Of a DNA stretch of 64,000 nt, positions 56,615-64,000 are shown one piece after another. The notes beneath the pieces were generated by a model. That model saw only the letters and a list, made by a program, of their open reading frames with translations, was not told where the DNA came from and searched no databases. The stretch spans positions 477,513 through 541,512 of the forward strand of contig NW_006768768.1 in the NCBI RefSeq assembly GCF_000204055.1. The letters run 5' to 3'. Each line of letters opens with the position of its first letter. Positions within the stretch are counted from its first letter, which is position 1. A program made the translations under genes and the position numbers. This DNA is from Melampsora larici-populina 98AG31. Its lineage: Eukaryota > Basidiomycota > Pucciniomycetes > Pucciniales > Melampsoraceae.

Positions 56615-57529
56615 ATGTCAACCTCCCCCGAACCTGTCTTCACTGACGCTGAAAGCGATTCCATCTCATCTGGCTCTTCAAACAAAACTCAAACTCCATC
56701 GAGTCAAACTCCGCTCGATCCTTCTGGACAATCTTCCGCTCCAGAATCTATCCCTACTTCTGGTACAGTCAACATGTCTGAAAAAGAGGATTCAAAAGCA
56801 TTTGGAACTCATCTCCAACAGTTTGTTCAAAAACTCAACTCGGTCCTAGCGAAGTACACTGTTGACACCAAGCTATCTGACGGGAACTTCCCTGAATGGT
56901 CCCTTGAAATTAAACGGATTCTCAACGTTGTCGACTATCACAAGTATCTAGTTAAGCTGGACTACAAGTACCCTGGATTGACCGATGCTCAACACTTGAA
57001 AGTGAAACTCGTAATATGTATCTGGTTACTGGCTCATATGGACGCTCAGAACAAGACGCGTTGTCAAACTATGTTGAAGTTGCGTAAGAACAGGGATGCG
57101 GACGAGGAACAAGAACAGCCAGAGGACAGTGATGACGATGACGATGTTGACTACGAACCTTCCCTCATTTGGAGTTTTCTGAAGAACCATCATCAGAAGA
57201 TCTCGGAGTCTGGACTACAAACCATTGAGGATGCCATCAGTGACATGAAGATACTCAACACGGACTCGTTCAAGGTTCATTGCGACAAGTTTAACAATCT
57301 TGTTGCCGACTTCATCAAGTATAAGGGTCAAATGTCTTCTGCTACTGCGGCGAGAAAGCTCATCAAGACGATCAAGTCAAGAATCAATGAAAATGTTTCT
57401 GAAAAAATCTACGCCAAAGTTGTCCCACTTACTAGAGAAGGAGTCGTTCAATATCTCATCGACTACGAAGCACGCAATGGAGGCTTTACTACTCCTGCGT
57501 TGATTGAAGCAAGCCAAACCAACTTCTAA
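56615..57529 (+). CDS. Copia gag
   Basis: 304 codons from MSTSPEPVFTDAESDS to a TAA at 57527-57529. The N-terminus is Ser/Thr/Pro-rich. The middle has KYTVDTKLSDGNFPEWSLEI, a typical Copia gag UBN2-like start, and later KNHHQKISESGL. The nucleocapsid part probably lies beyond the TAA, where the same frame continues with Cys/His-bearing sequence (KCTEHRC) before the pol ATG at 57695. It forms the particle that packages element RNA. Confidence 0.85.
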   Translation: MSTSPEPVFTDAESDSISSGSSNKTQTPSSQTPLDPSGQSSAPESIPTSGTVNMSEKEDSKAFGTHLQQFVQKLNSVLAKYTVDTKLSDGNFPEWSLEIKRILNVVDYHKYLVKLDYKYPGLTDAQHLKVKLVICIWLLAHMDAQNKTRCQTMLKLRKNRDADEEQEQPEDSDDDDDVDYEPSLIWSFLKNHHQKISESGLQTIEDAISDMKILNTDSFKVHCDKFNNLVADFIKYKGQMSSATAARKLIKTIKSRINENVSEKIYAKVVPLTREGVVQYLIDYEARNGGFTTPALIEASQTNF

Positions 57530-57694
57530 TCCTCTGCTGTTCGTGTCGGAGGAGGAAACCACTCTACTACGTACAACTCACGTAGAGCCAAGCCCAAATG
57601 CACTGAACATCGATGTATTTCGAATACACATGCACCTGATCGATGTTTTGCCAAGCCTGAGAACCACGCTGCTCGGGATATCTGGATTGCTCAA

Positions 57695-60600
57695 ATGGAG
57701 GCGAAGAGGAACGGTAACCAAGGAAATCGTTTTAGAAACTCAACGCAAACCTCAAATGTGAATGGTATCAGACAACTGTCACTCCCTTCTGCCAGTCCTT
57801 CCGTCGCTTCCGCAAACCCTTTCGCTTCTCTTCATGTGTATCTCGACGAGGGCGATGTCACTGCCTCTGCTTCTGCCAACACTACGTTTGAAGCGTCTCA
57901 TACCGTTTTCGACGATGACACTCCAGCGGCTCACGTTGTCAGCGAAAGTGGTGGTCTCTGGGCTTTGTACGACACAGGAGCCACTCACTATATGTTTAAA
58001 AGTGATGACCTGTTCTCAACTTCCTCTTTAGTGAAACTTGAAGACTCCTCAAAACGTCTCAAGCTGGCCGGAGGAGATGCATCACTCGCGGTTCACTCCA
58101 CTGGAACTGTACAACTGAAGTCTGGATCCGGAAAGCTGTTCGAACTCAACAACTGTCTCTACGTTCCGGAGCTTGCTCAAAACTTGTTGGCAGGCGGCGC
58201 TATGCTCAAAAAAGGGGTACAGGTTCTTATTCATCCCAACGATCCCAACTGTTTTTCCCTCGTGTTCAATGGGGAAGCTCTGTTCAACGGAGTATTCGCA
58301 GCAAACAATCTCATGTATGTTGCGCTTGAGCCTGTGAGTCCAGTTCATGACTCAGCTGCTTCATCGACTCGAACTGAAGAAATTTCTCAATTGCAACACC
58401 GTCGATTAGGGCATCTAAGCAACCGCTACCTCAAAATCATGTGCAAGCACAAGAGCGTGGATGGACTTCCTGTGGACTTGACGCAACTGAAAGACTGTGA
58501 TATCTGTTCTCTTTCTAAGAATACCAAGGTGCCTCACTCAGCAACCAGGCCCAGAGCAGTTCGCCATTTAGAAAATGTACACGTCGATCTTAGTGGCATC
58601 ATCAGAGTTAGGGGGATTAAAAATGAAATGTACTACGCCTTGTTCTGTGATGATTTCTCCTCTTTCCGCCACATCTATTTTATGCAATCTAAATCAAAAG
58701 AAGAAGTCTTCAAAGTTTTCATATCGTACCTTGCACTTGCGGAGCGACAGACCTGCATGAAACTTAAGCAGTTCACCCTTGACAGAGGGGGTGAATTTTT
58801 GAATGATCTCTTGGGTGCCGAGCTGCGAAAACGGGGTATTGTCCTTCATCTCACGGCTGCTCATTCACCTGAGGAAAATGGGGTCTCAGAACGTGGTAAC
58901 CGCACAATCAGCACGAAAGCAAGGTCTATGATGCTGGAGTCAGCTATGCCTCTGAGGTTCTGGGTTCAAGCATGTAAGACAGCGGTGTTTCTCACCAACA
59001 GAACCATCACCTCTGCCCTCAGCGGAAACCGAACTCCTTTTGAAGCCTGGCATTTCAGAAAGCCATCTGTAGATCACTTAAAATTTTTTGGTTGTTTGTC
59101 ATTTGCTCTTATTCGAAAAGAACTGAGGGGATCAAAGTTCGGTGCTGTAAGCTCACCTGGTGTTCTCATGGGTTTTGATGAGGATAATTTCAATTACCAC
59201 ATCTACGACTTAAACTCTCAGAAGATTATCACCACTCACCACGCAACTTTCAATGAAGAGAAATTTCCTTTTCGTGAAAGAGAAAGTTCTTCGTCACCAG
59301 TCGCTACTCAGTCACCTATAAGAAGAGAAGTCAATATCAAGTTTTTCGACGATGATAGCAATGATGAACGTTTTGAAGAATTGAACAATGAGACACCTGA
59401 TCCGCGGGTTGGTGGTGAAGCTTCTCAGGACGATGGTCTGCCAACTCCAACTCCCACTCCTACCCCGTCGCCAGCTGTACCAGTTGTACTTCGACGTTCA
59501 GAAAGGATCAAGGATCCTGTAAAGTACACATCAACTGCTGTGTGTGATGATCTTAAACTCTCGTCACTCGTAACTAAGTGGGAAACTGCCCAGATGTTCA
59601 ACTGTGGCATTCCTGAGTGTGATATGGTAACTGGTATCTCGGATGCTCCTCGATTGTTCTCAAAGGCGGTAAATGGTGATGAAGGTGTTCAGTGGTTGAA
59701 AGCGTGTGAGAAGGAGATTAAGGCTATGGAAGACAAGCAAGTTTGGGTGTTGGTGGATCGTCCAAAATCAACCAACGTAATCAGAGGTCTCTGGCTTTTC
59801 AGGAAGAAGCCGACGTCTGACGTTAATAACCCCATTAAACACAAAGCTTGTTATGTCGCTATGGGAAACACTCAGATTGAAGGCCAGGATTATTTTGAGA
59901 CCTTCGCTCCCACCGGAAAGCCAACTTCTTTTCGGCTGTTCATTGTACTTGCAGCGATTAATGGTTGGGAAGTGCATCTCATGGATACAGTGACTGCCTT
60001 CCTGAACAGTGATCTGGATGAGGTCATTTATGTTGAACAACCCGAAGGTTTTGTGAAACCTGGACAGGAAGACCTGGTGTGCCTACTCCTGAAATCACTT
60101 TATGGTCTCAAGCAAGCGCCGAAGTGTTGGCAAGACGATGTTCAAGCATTTCTCATTAGTATCAGTTTTCAGCAGTGCGAGATTGATCACTGTGTGTACA
60201 TTAGGAGTGAGAATGGTCTGTTTACGGCGGTGTATGTTCACGTGGACGACTTAACCATTACCGGTAACGATATCTTGAGGTTCAAGGCTCAAATTTCAGC
60301 TTGCTGGGAGATGGAAGATCTGGGTCTGGCCTCTACTGTTGTAGGAATTGAAGTCAAGCGTGAAAATGAACACATCTACTCCATCTGCCAAGCCGCGTAT
60401 GCCTTGAAAGTTCTTCAACGTTTCAACTGTCTGGATCTCAAAGCTGCGAGCACGCCTCTTCCTCCTGGTTTAAAACTTTTCAGACCTGACCCAGAGGAAA
60501 TCGAGGATTTTGCAAGCAAGAAGCTTCCTTACCGGAGTGTGGTTGGTTCGCTGATGTACCTCTCTCAGTGTACCAGACCTGATCTAGCGTACGCGGTGGG

Positions 60601-61225
60601 TGTGTTGTCTCAACACCTGGATTGGCCTGGGTATCAGCACTGGAATGCGGCAAATCATGTGCTTAGGTATTTGTCTGGTACGGTGAATTATGGAATCAGG
60701 TATTCAGGAGAAATGAAGGTGGATCCGGTCAAGGGTCTCAAAAGTCAAGAATGTCCTCAAGCTCTGTGTGATGCTGACTGGGCGGGGGATAAGGACACTC
60801 GACGCTCAACTACTGGGTACTTATTCATTCTTGCCGGGGGTGCTCTATTGTGGAGAAGCAAACTTCAACCGACTGTGGCTCTTTCTTCAACTGAGGCCGA
60901 ATACCGCGCGATTACGGAGGCTGGACAGGAGCTCTTGTGGCTAAGGACGATGTTGTCAAAACTTGGCTTTGAGGATGCTGACCCAACTGTTCTTCAAAGT
61001 GACAATATGGGCGCAATTCACCTCACCAACAAATCTATCTTTCATGCAAGAACCAAACACATCGAGATACATTATCACTGGATTAGGGAGGTGGTCAAGG
61101 CTGGAAAGCTCACTGTTCAACACTGCCCAACGCATTTGATGATTGCGGACCTTCTGACAAAATCCTTGGGTACTGCTCAGTTCTGTCAACTTAGAAAGCT
61201 TCTAGGTCTTAAGCCAATTGCGTGA
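57695..61225 (+). CDS. Copia pol polyprotein
   Basis: 1,176 codons from the first ATG after the gag stop, although the frame is open from 57530. Domains in order: aspartic protease (ALYDTGATHYM, near residue 90); integrase zinc finger (HRRLGH, then CDICSLSK) and catalytic core (HVDLSG, LDRGGEF, HSPEENGVSERGN); reverse transcriptase (MDTVTAFLNSDLDEVIYVEQ, LYGLKQAPKCW, VYVHVDDLTI with the YVDD-type active site); RNase H (CDADWAGDKDTRRSTTGY, SSTEAEYRA, QSDNMGAIHL, ARTKHIEIHYHWIRE). It copies the element RNA to DNA and inserts it. No break inside. It is in the same frame as gag, separated by one TAA. Confidence 0.95.
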   Translation: MEAKRNGNQGNRFRNSTQTSNVNGIRQLSLPSASPSVASANPFASLHVYLDEGDVTASASANTTFEASHTVFDDDTPAAHVVSESGGLWALYDTGATHYMFKSDDLFSTSSLVKLEDSSKRLKLAGGDASLAVHSTGTVQLKSGSGKLFELNNCLYVPELAQNLLAGGAMLKKGVQVLIHPNDPNCFSLVFNGEALFNGVFAANNLMYVALEPVSPVHDSAASSTRTEEISQLQHRRLGHLSNRYLKIMCKHKSVDGLPVDLTQLKDCDICSLSKNTKVPHSATRPRAVRHLENVHVDLSGIIRVRGIKNEMYYALFCDDFSSFRHIYFMQSKSKEEVFKVFISYLALAERQTCMKLKQFTLDRGGEFLNDLLGAELRKRGIVLHLTAAHSPEENGVSERGNRTISTKARSMMLESAMPLRFWVQACKTAVFLTNRTITSALSGNRTPFEAWHFRKPSVDHLKFFGCLSFALIRKELRGSKFGAVSSPGVLMGFDEDNFNYHIYDLNSQKIITTHHATFNEEKFPFRERESSSSPVATQSPIRREVNIKFFDDDSNDERFEELNNETPDPRVGGEASQDDGLPTPTPTPTPSPAVPVVLRRSERIKDPVKYTSTAVCDDLKLSSLVTKWETAQMFNCGIPECDMVTGISDAPRLFSKAVNGDEGVQWLKACEKEIKAMEDKQVWVLVDRPKSTNVIRGLWLFRKKPTSDVNNPIKHKACYVAMGNTQIEGQDYFETFAPTGKPTSFRLFIVLAAINGWEVHLMDTVTAFLNSDLDEVIYVEQPEGFVKPGQEDLVCLLLKSLYGLKQAPKCWQDDVQAFLISISFQQCEIDHCVYIRSENGLFTAVYVHVDDLTITGNDILRFKAQISACWEMEDLGLASTVVGIEVKRENEHIYSICQAAYALKVLQRFNCLDLKAASTPLPPGLKLFRPDPEEIEDFASKKLPYRSVVGSLMYLSQCTRPDLAYAVGVLSQHLDWPGYQHWNAANHVLRYLSGTVNYGIRYSGEMKVDPVKGLKSQECPQALCDADWAGDKDTRRSTTGYLFILAGGALLWRSKLQPTVALSSTEAEYRAITEAGQELLWLRTMLSKLGFEDADPTVLQSDNMGAIHLTNKSIFHARTKHIEIHYHWIREVVKAGKLTVQHCPTHLMIADLLTKSLGTAQFCQLRKLLGLKPIA

Positions 61226-61232
61226 TGAACTT

Positions 61233-61241
61233 GAGGGGGTG
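61233..61241 (+). promoter_or_regulatory. Polypurine tract
   Basis: GAGGGGGTG lies directly before the right LTR, the usual plus-strand primer site. Confidence 0.75.
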
Positions 61242-62026
61242 TGTTATGATGAAATGGTCAAGTCCATCACGACTTATGATTTTTCTCGTTTTTCTTTTTC
61301 TATTTCAGTTTCCTTTTTGAGTATGTGTGCGTTTTGATTAGTTCAAGAATGGTTGATGCAGCTATCCCTTTGTTAACAAGTTTAGCGAGCTAGAGATCTG
61401 ATAGTACAGTGATCGATTATTTGTGCGCGTCAAATTATCTTATATACTCTCTCTCTCTCGAGCTCCAGTTCCCTCCCTCACCGTGTGGAACTGGAAGCTT
61501 AAGAGTATGTCTTTTCAATTTTTCTCTCTATTCATCTCTCACCTGGACAGTACTCATCAATTGTGTGTGGTAGCTCTTTACTTCTTCCCTACCACCGTAA
61601 CCTGCTCTGTTGCAGGTAAGGCGTCGATTTCACTCCGCCGTTTCTTTTTCTTTTCGAGTTCTTACAAACTCATAACAAACCTGTTCTGTCCAGGTAAATG
61701 AATCTTTTTGATATCTTTCTATGTTTTTCTCTTTTTGCTTAGTTAGTATGTGGAAATAAAAGCACCGTGTGGAACTGGAAGCTTAAGACTCTTTACTTCT
61801 TCCCTACCACCGTAACCTGCTCTGTTGCAGGTAAGGCGTCGATTTCACTCCGCCGTTTCTTTTTCTTTTCGAGTTCTTACAAACTCATAACAAACCTGTT
61901 CTGTCCAGGTAAGGCGTCGATTTCACTCCGCCGTTTCTTTTTCTTTTCGAGTTCTTACAAACTCATAACAAACCTGTTCTGTCCAGGTATTACGCGTCGA
62001 TTTTCAATCCGCGTCATTTCATTTCA
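61242..62026 (+). repeat. Right LTR
   Basis: 785 bp, same length and internal repeat structure as the left LTR. Visible differences: A/G in the TGTGC(A/G)TTTTGA segment, T/C in GTGAT(T/C)GATT, A/G in CTC(A/G)AGCTCC, and T/A near the end (CAGGT(T/A)TTACG). Confidence 0.95.
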
Positions 62027-62682
62027 TTGAGATAGCTGGCAACACCAACCACCGCAAGGCTTGGGTGGGTCTTGGTAGGCGGGTGGTGCGTTCACCAACA
62101 GGAGCCCGAGCAAACTCACGATACAGTCAACGTTTATTGATAGCAGATTCGTCTACCCGGCAAGGCAAATAACATCAGCAAACAGCATGTTGGATCGAGA
62201 CCAAACAGTTACCCACCTGTGAATACAAGACAGCAAGGGTCTATATCATGCACAGCATGCATATATGCACCACGGGCCGCAGCCGACTGGTTCAGATGAA
62301 CGGTTCGAGCACGCTTGCAAGTCCACTTCAGTCGACTTCAGAGCTCAGTCAAGATTGTTTGCAATGAAACTTGCACTCTGTGGGTGTTTTGGATCCGCGT
62401 TTGAAGCTCGTCGAGGTATAGCGTGGGGTCTACTTGAAGTGTATCCAGGACAAAATTGTGTTCTGTCTCGCCTAACGCAGTCTCCCGTCCCGATTCCAAA
62501 TGATTGATTGGATTTGTGATGACAGCACGAGTGGTCTTGTAGAGATTGAACCATCGTCGAATGGTGGTTAAAGAAACATCCACGCCTAAAGTGCTGACGA
62601 TATCGTGAAAGCGCATCCCACGCAGGACCATGCGGACCACCACCAGTTTGATGTCGGTGCTGTACAGAGTCACCAGCATCAC

Positions 62683-63831
62683 CTATTGGAGACCACGAAC
62701 CAGAAGATCAGTCACATGCTACCCAAGAAAATAAAAAACGGGAAACGCACCAAAAGCAGGACTAAAGGAGGACTTAAACAAGCAGGTGGAGTGATACGAG
62801 TGAATTGGTAGTGGTTCAGATGCGCGGAAAATGTGGACGAGGGGAAGAGGAATGATTAGGGAAAGGTTACAACGATATGCCACTGCCACCTGGGTAGTAG
62901 GGCAAAATCAATCAAGGTCATGCGTGCGAAAATTCCGCGGTCCCGCAAAATTTGGGATACTACATATGGGTCAGTAATAAGGCTCTCGCCCGATCCCAAG
63001 CCTTGACGGGCATCCGAGGCTCAGGCAAGTTCGGCTCAGGCACAGGCGAGCAGCCTGTTATGTTCGGCCGGCCGACTGCCCAAATGGTTTTCCTCGTGTG
63101 TGAAAAAAATCATCGAGGAAACAAATCTCTTCTCAACAAGAACATATGTATATCATTCAAAATGAAAAAACAAGATAAAAATGAAAATAGCGAGTACCAG
63201 AAAACAGAAATGTGATTATGACTTTTGATTTCAGTCTTTCATTCTGATGAAACAATTCAAGAAGACAAATTTTGACAAGCTTGAGAGGTTTTTACAACTG
63301 ATGGATCGATCAAGGTGATCACATATTGAGCTTTTTCCCTGAGATTGTTTTTTCTCATACAGTTGAAAGATGGGAAAGTGGTAACAGATGTTTTATTGTA
63401 GAAAGAATTGCAATCTTACGTGTCACTTTTGTGAGGTTTGGGTTGTATACCAAATCGAGTTTTGGATAAAACTTTCGATCTTCTGGATCGACTTTCGAGT
63501 GTTTGATAGACGCGTTTTGATCTGTTGGGTTAGAATGAGAATGCTTTAAAAAGTCCTACGATGACGATGATAGATCATCAAGTCCAATAAAAAAACCTTC
63601 TTTTCTATGTAATGTATGAATCAAATTCTATTTGGAATTGCAAATGGATTTTGTAGCCTCTCCAAGATCGATTTGAAGACATCGCAAAGGATATTTAATT
63701 CGATTTTGAAGTGTGATATTGGAATCTGAATCGATATGCGTCAGCTAATGAAATTTCTAGACTGTAGGTAAGAGAGGCGATGATACATACATATATACAA
63801 GAGAGAAAATAACTAGGTAAGACTCGGATTA
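62683..63831. other. No gene recognised
   Basis: Upstream of the split transposase and downstream of the hAT gene end. GC-richer words such as CTCAGGCAAGTTCGGCTCAG (about 63020-63045) look like part of an element, but no inverted partner was found in the window. Confidence 0.35.
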
Positions 63832-64000
63832 TCATAAAAGTTGATCCCAGCTTTTCAAGCATACCAGGGCCTCCAAAGTAGATATGAGCATTGATGCTCG
63901 GTGATCACTCATCACCCGTCCTCCAGAAGAGAAAGCTCGTTCAGATGGACAAGCCGTGGCTGGAACAGCCAAGTAACATTGGGCCATTGACTGGCAGTCC
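63832..64000 (-). CDS. hAT transposase C-terminus (cut by window edge)
   Basis: Reading leftward from the window end gives QCYLAVPATACPSERAFSSG, then SDHRASMLISTLEALVCLKS and WDQLL before a TGA at 63834-63832. This is the hAT-family C-terminal dimerisation segment (pattern YLA-PAT--SER-FS--G, then a conserved ALVCLKSW end). The catalytic part lies outside the window, so it cannot be judged whether the gene is intact. The window also holds a hAT-type MITE (10199-10879), but its ends cannot be compared here. Confidence 0.85.
   Translation of the reverse strand, partial: DCQSMAQCYLAVPATACPSERAFSSGGRVMSDHRASMLISTLEALVCLKSWDQLL

Larger units (their letters stand above)
55761..62026 (+). mobile_element. 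Ty1/Copia LTR retrotransposon, young
   Basis: A complete 6,266-bp element: LTR 55761-56545, gag 56615-57529, pol 57695-61225 in the same frame, polypurine tract, LTR 61242-62026. Both LTRs are 785 bp with about four visible differences and have TG...CA ends. The 5-bp target duplication TTGAG is present at 55756-55760 and 62027-62031. The domain order protease, integrase, reverse transcriptase, RNase H defines Copia (Pseudoviridae). It interrupts a Tc1-like transposase gene. One in-frame TAA lies between gag and pol; otherwise the coding capacity looks full. Confidence 0.95.
55297..62682 (-). pseudogene. Tc1/mariner transposase split by the Copia insertion
   Basis: The 5' part is at 62682-62027: start MMLVTLYSTD, helix-turn-helix-like LRGMRFHDIVSTLGV, then LYLDELQ. 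An in-frame TGA at 62340-62338 interrupts it. After a GT-AG intron come DESAINKR (first catalytic Asp), a second TGA at 62129-62127, and LVLPAIS just before the Copia element. The 3' part resumes at 55760 with DGVLAVDVKQGGYTRADF, an intron, VMDNAPIHHSG (second Asp) and LPPYSPDLNPIEKGF (Glu), ending at 55297. It is a DDE cut-and-paste transposase of a different subgroup from the one at 5228. Two nonsense codons and the 6.3-kb insertion make it inactive. The element's own terminal repeats were not found. Confidence 0.85.

Overview
This 64 kb window looks like nuclear DNA of a filamentous basidiomycete, most likely a rust fungus (Pucciniales, Melampsora-like). The reasons are AT-rich intergenic DNA, genes cut by many 55-100 bp GT-AG introns, basidiomycete-type proteins (a DUF6589-like protein, a RecQ-like helicase inside a transposon, two-gene Tc1-like elements) and very dense transposon content. 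The species call is an inference from style; no rDNA or other marker gene is present.

Layout. 0-11 kb is transposon-rich. It holds a short TIR element with a decayed ORF (311-1159), a complete 5.16 kb TA-flanked Tc1/mariner (IS630-type) element (1413-6576) with a broken transposase and a second multi-exon gene, two CACTG-ended MITEs with 3-bp duplications (6826-7208, 7496-8118), and an 80-bp tandem array split by a hAT-like MITE with an 8-bp duplication (10199-10879). 13-32 kb is a host gene island: a short-chain dehydrogenase, a bicovalent FAD oxidase, a large WW-domain/charged-repeat protein, the protein farnesyltransferase beta subunit, an F-box protein with ankyrin-like repeats, and a BED zinc finger joined in frame by splicing to 5-hydroxyisourate hydrolase. 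Two pseudogenes lie among them: a truncated copy of the dehydrogenase and a decayed copy of the secreted RING gene. 35.8-38.3 kb encodes that RING gene, which has a signal peptide and a C-terminal RING-H2 finger.

39.4-48.3 kb is the most unusual object: an 8,888-bp element with 315-327 bp terminal inverted repeats and TA flanks. It carries a RecQ-like helicase, a DUF6589-like protein convergent to it, a small gene related to the N-terminus of the DUF6589-like protein, and a decayed ORF. A miniature element 220 bp upstream has nearly the same ends. 48.4-50.2 kb is a nest of fold-back elements. 52-62.7 kb is a second, older Tc1-like element with the same two-gene convergent layout as the first. 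Its transposase is split by a young Copia LTR retrotransposon (55761-62026; 785-bp LTRs, 5-bp duplication TTGAG). That LTR contains a duplicate of its own leader that exactly lacks a GT-AG segment, as if copied from a spliced RNA. The window ends inside a hAT transposase gene (minus strand).

How the parts fit: the host genes appear unlinked in pathway. The accessory DNA shows a repeated pattern of transposase plus a partner gene (Tc1 plus a gene with a SAM-like C-terminus, twice; DUF6589-like protein plus RecQ-like helicase), accompanied by internally deleted or miniature derivatives. Several broken reading frames are stopped by TGA, and in the one case that can be compared with an intact paralogue the change is CGA to TGA.
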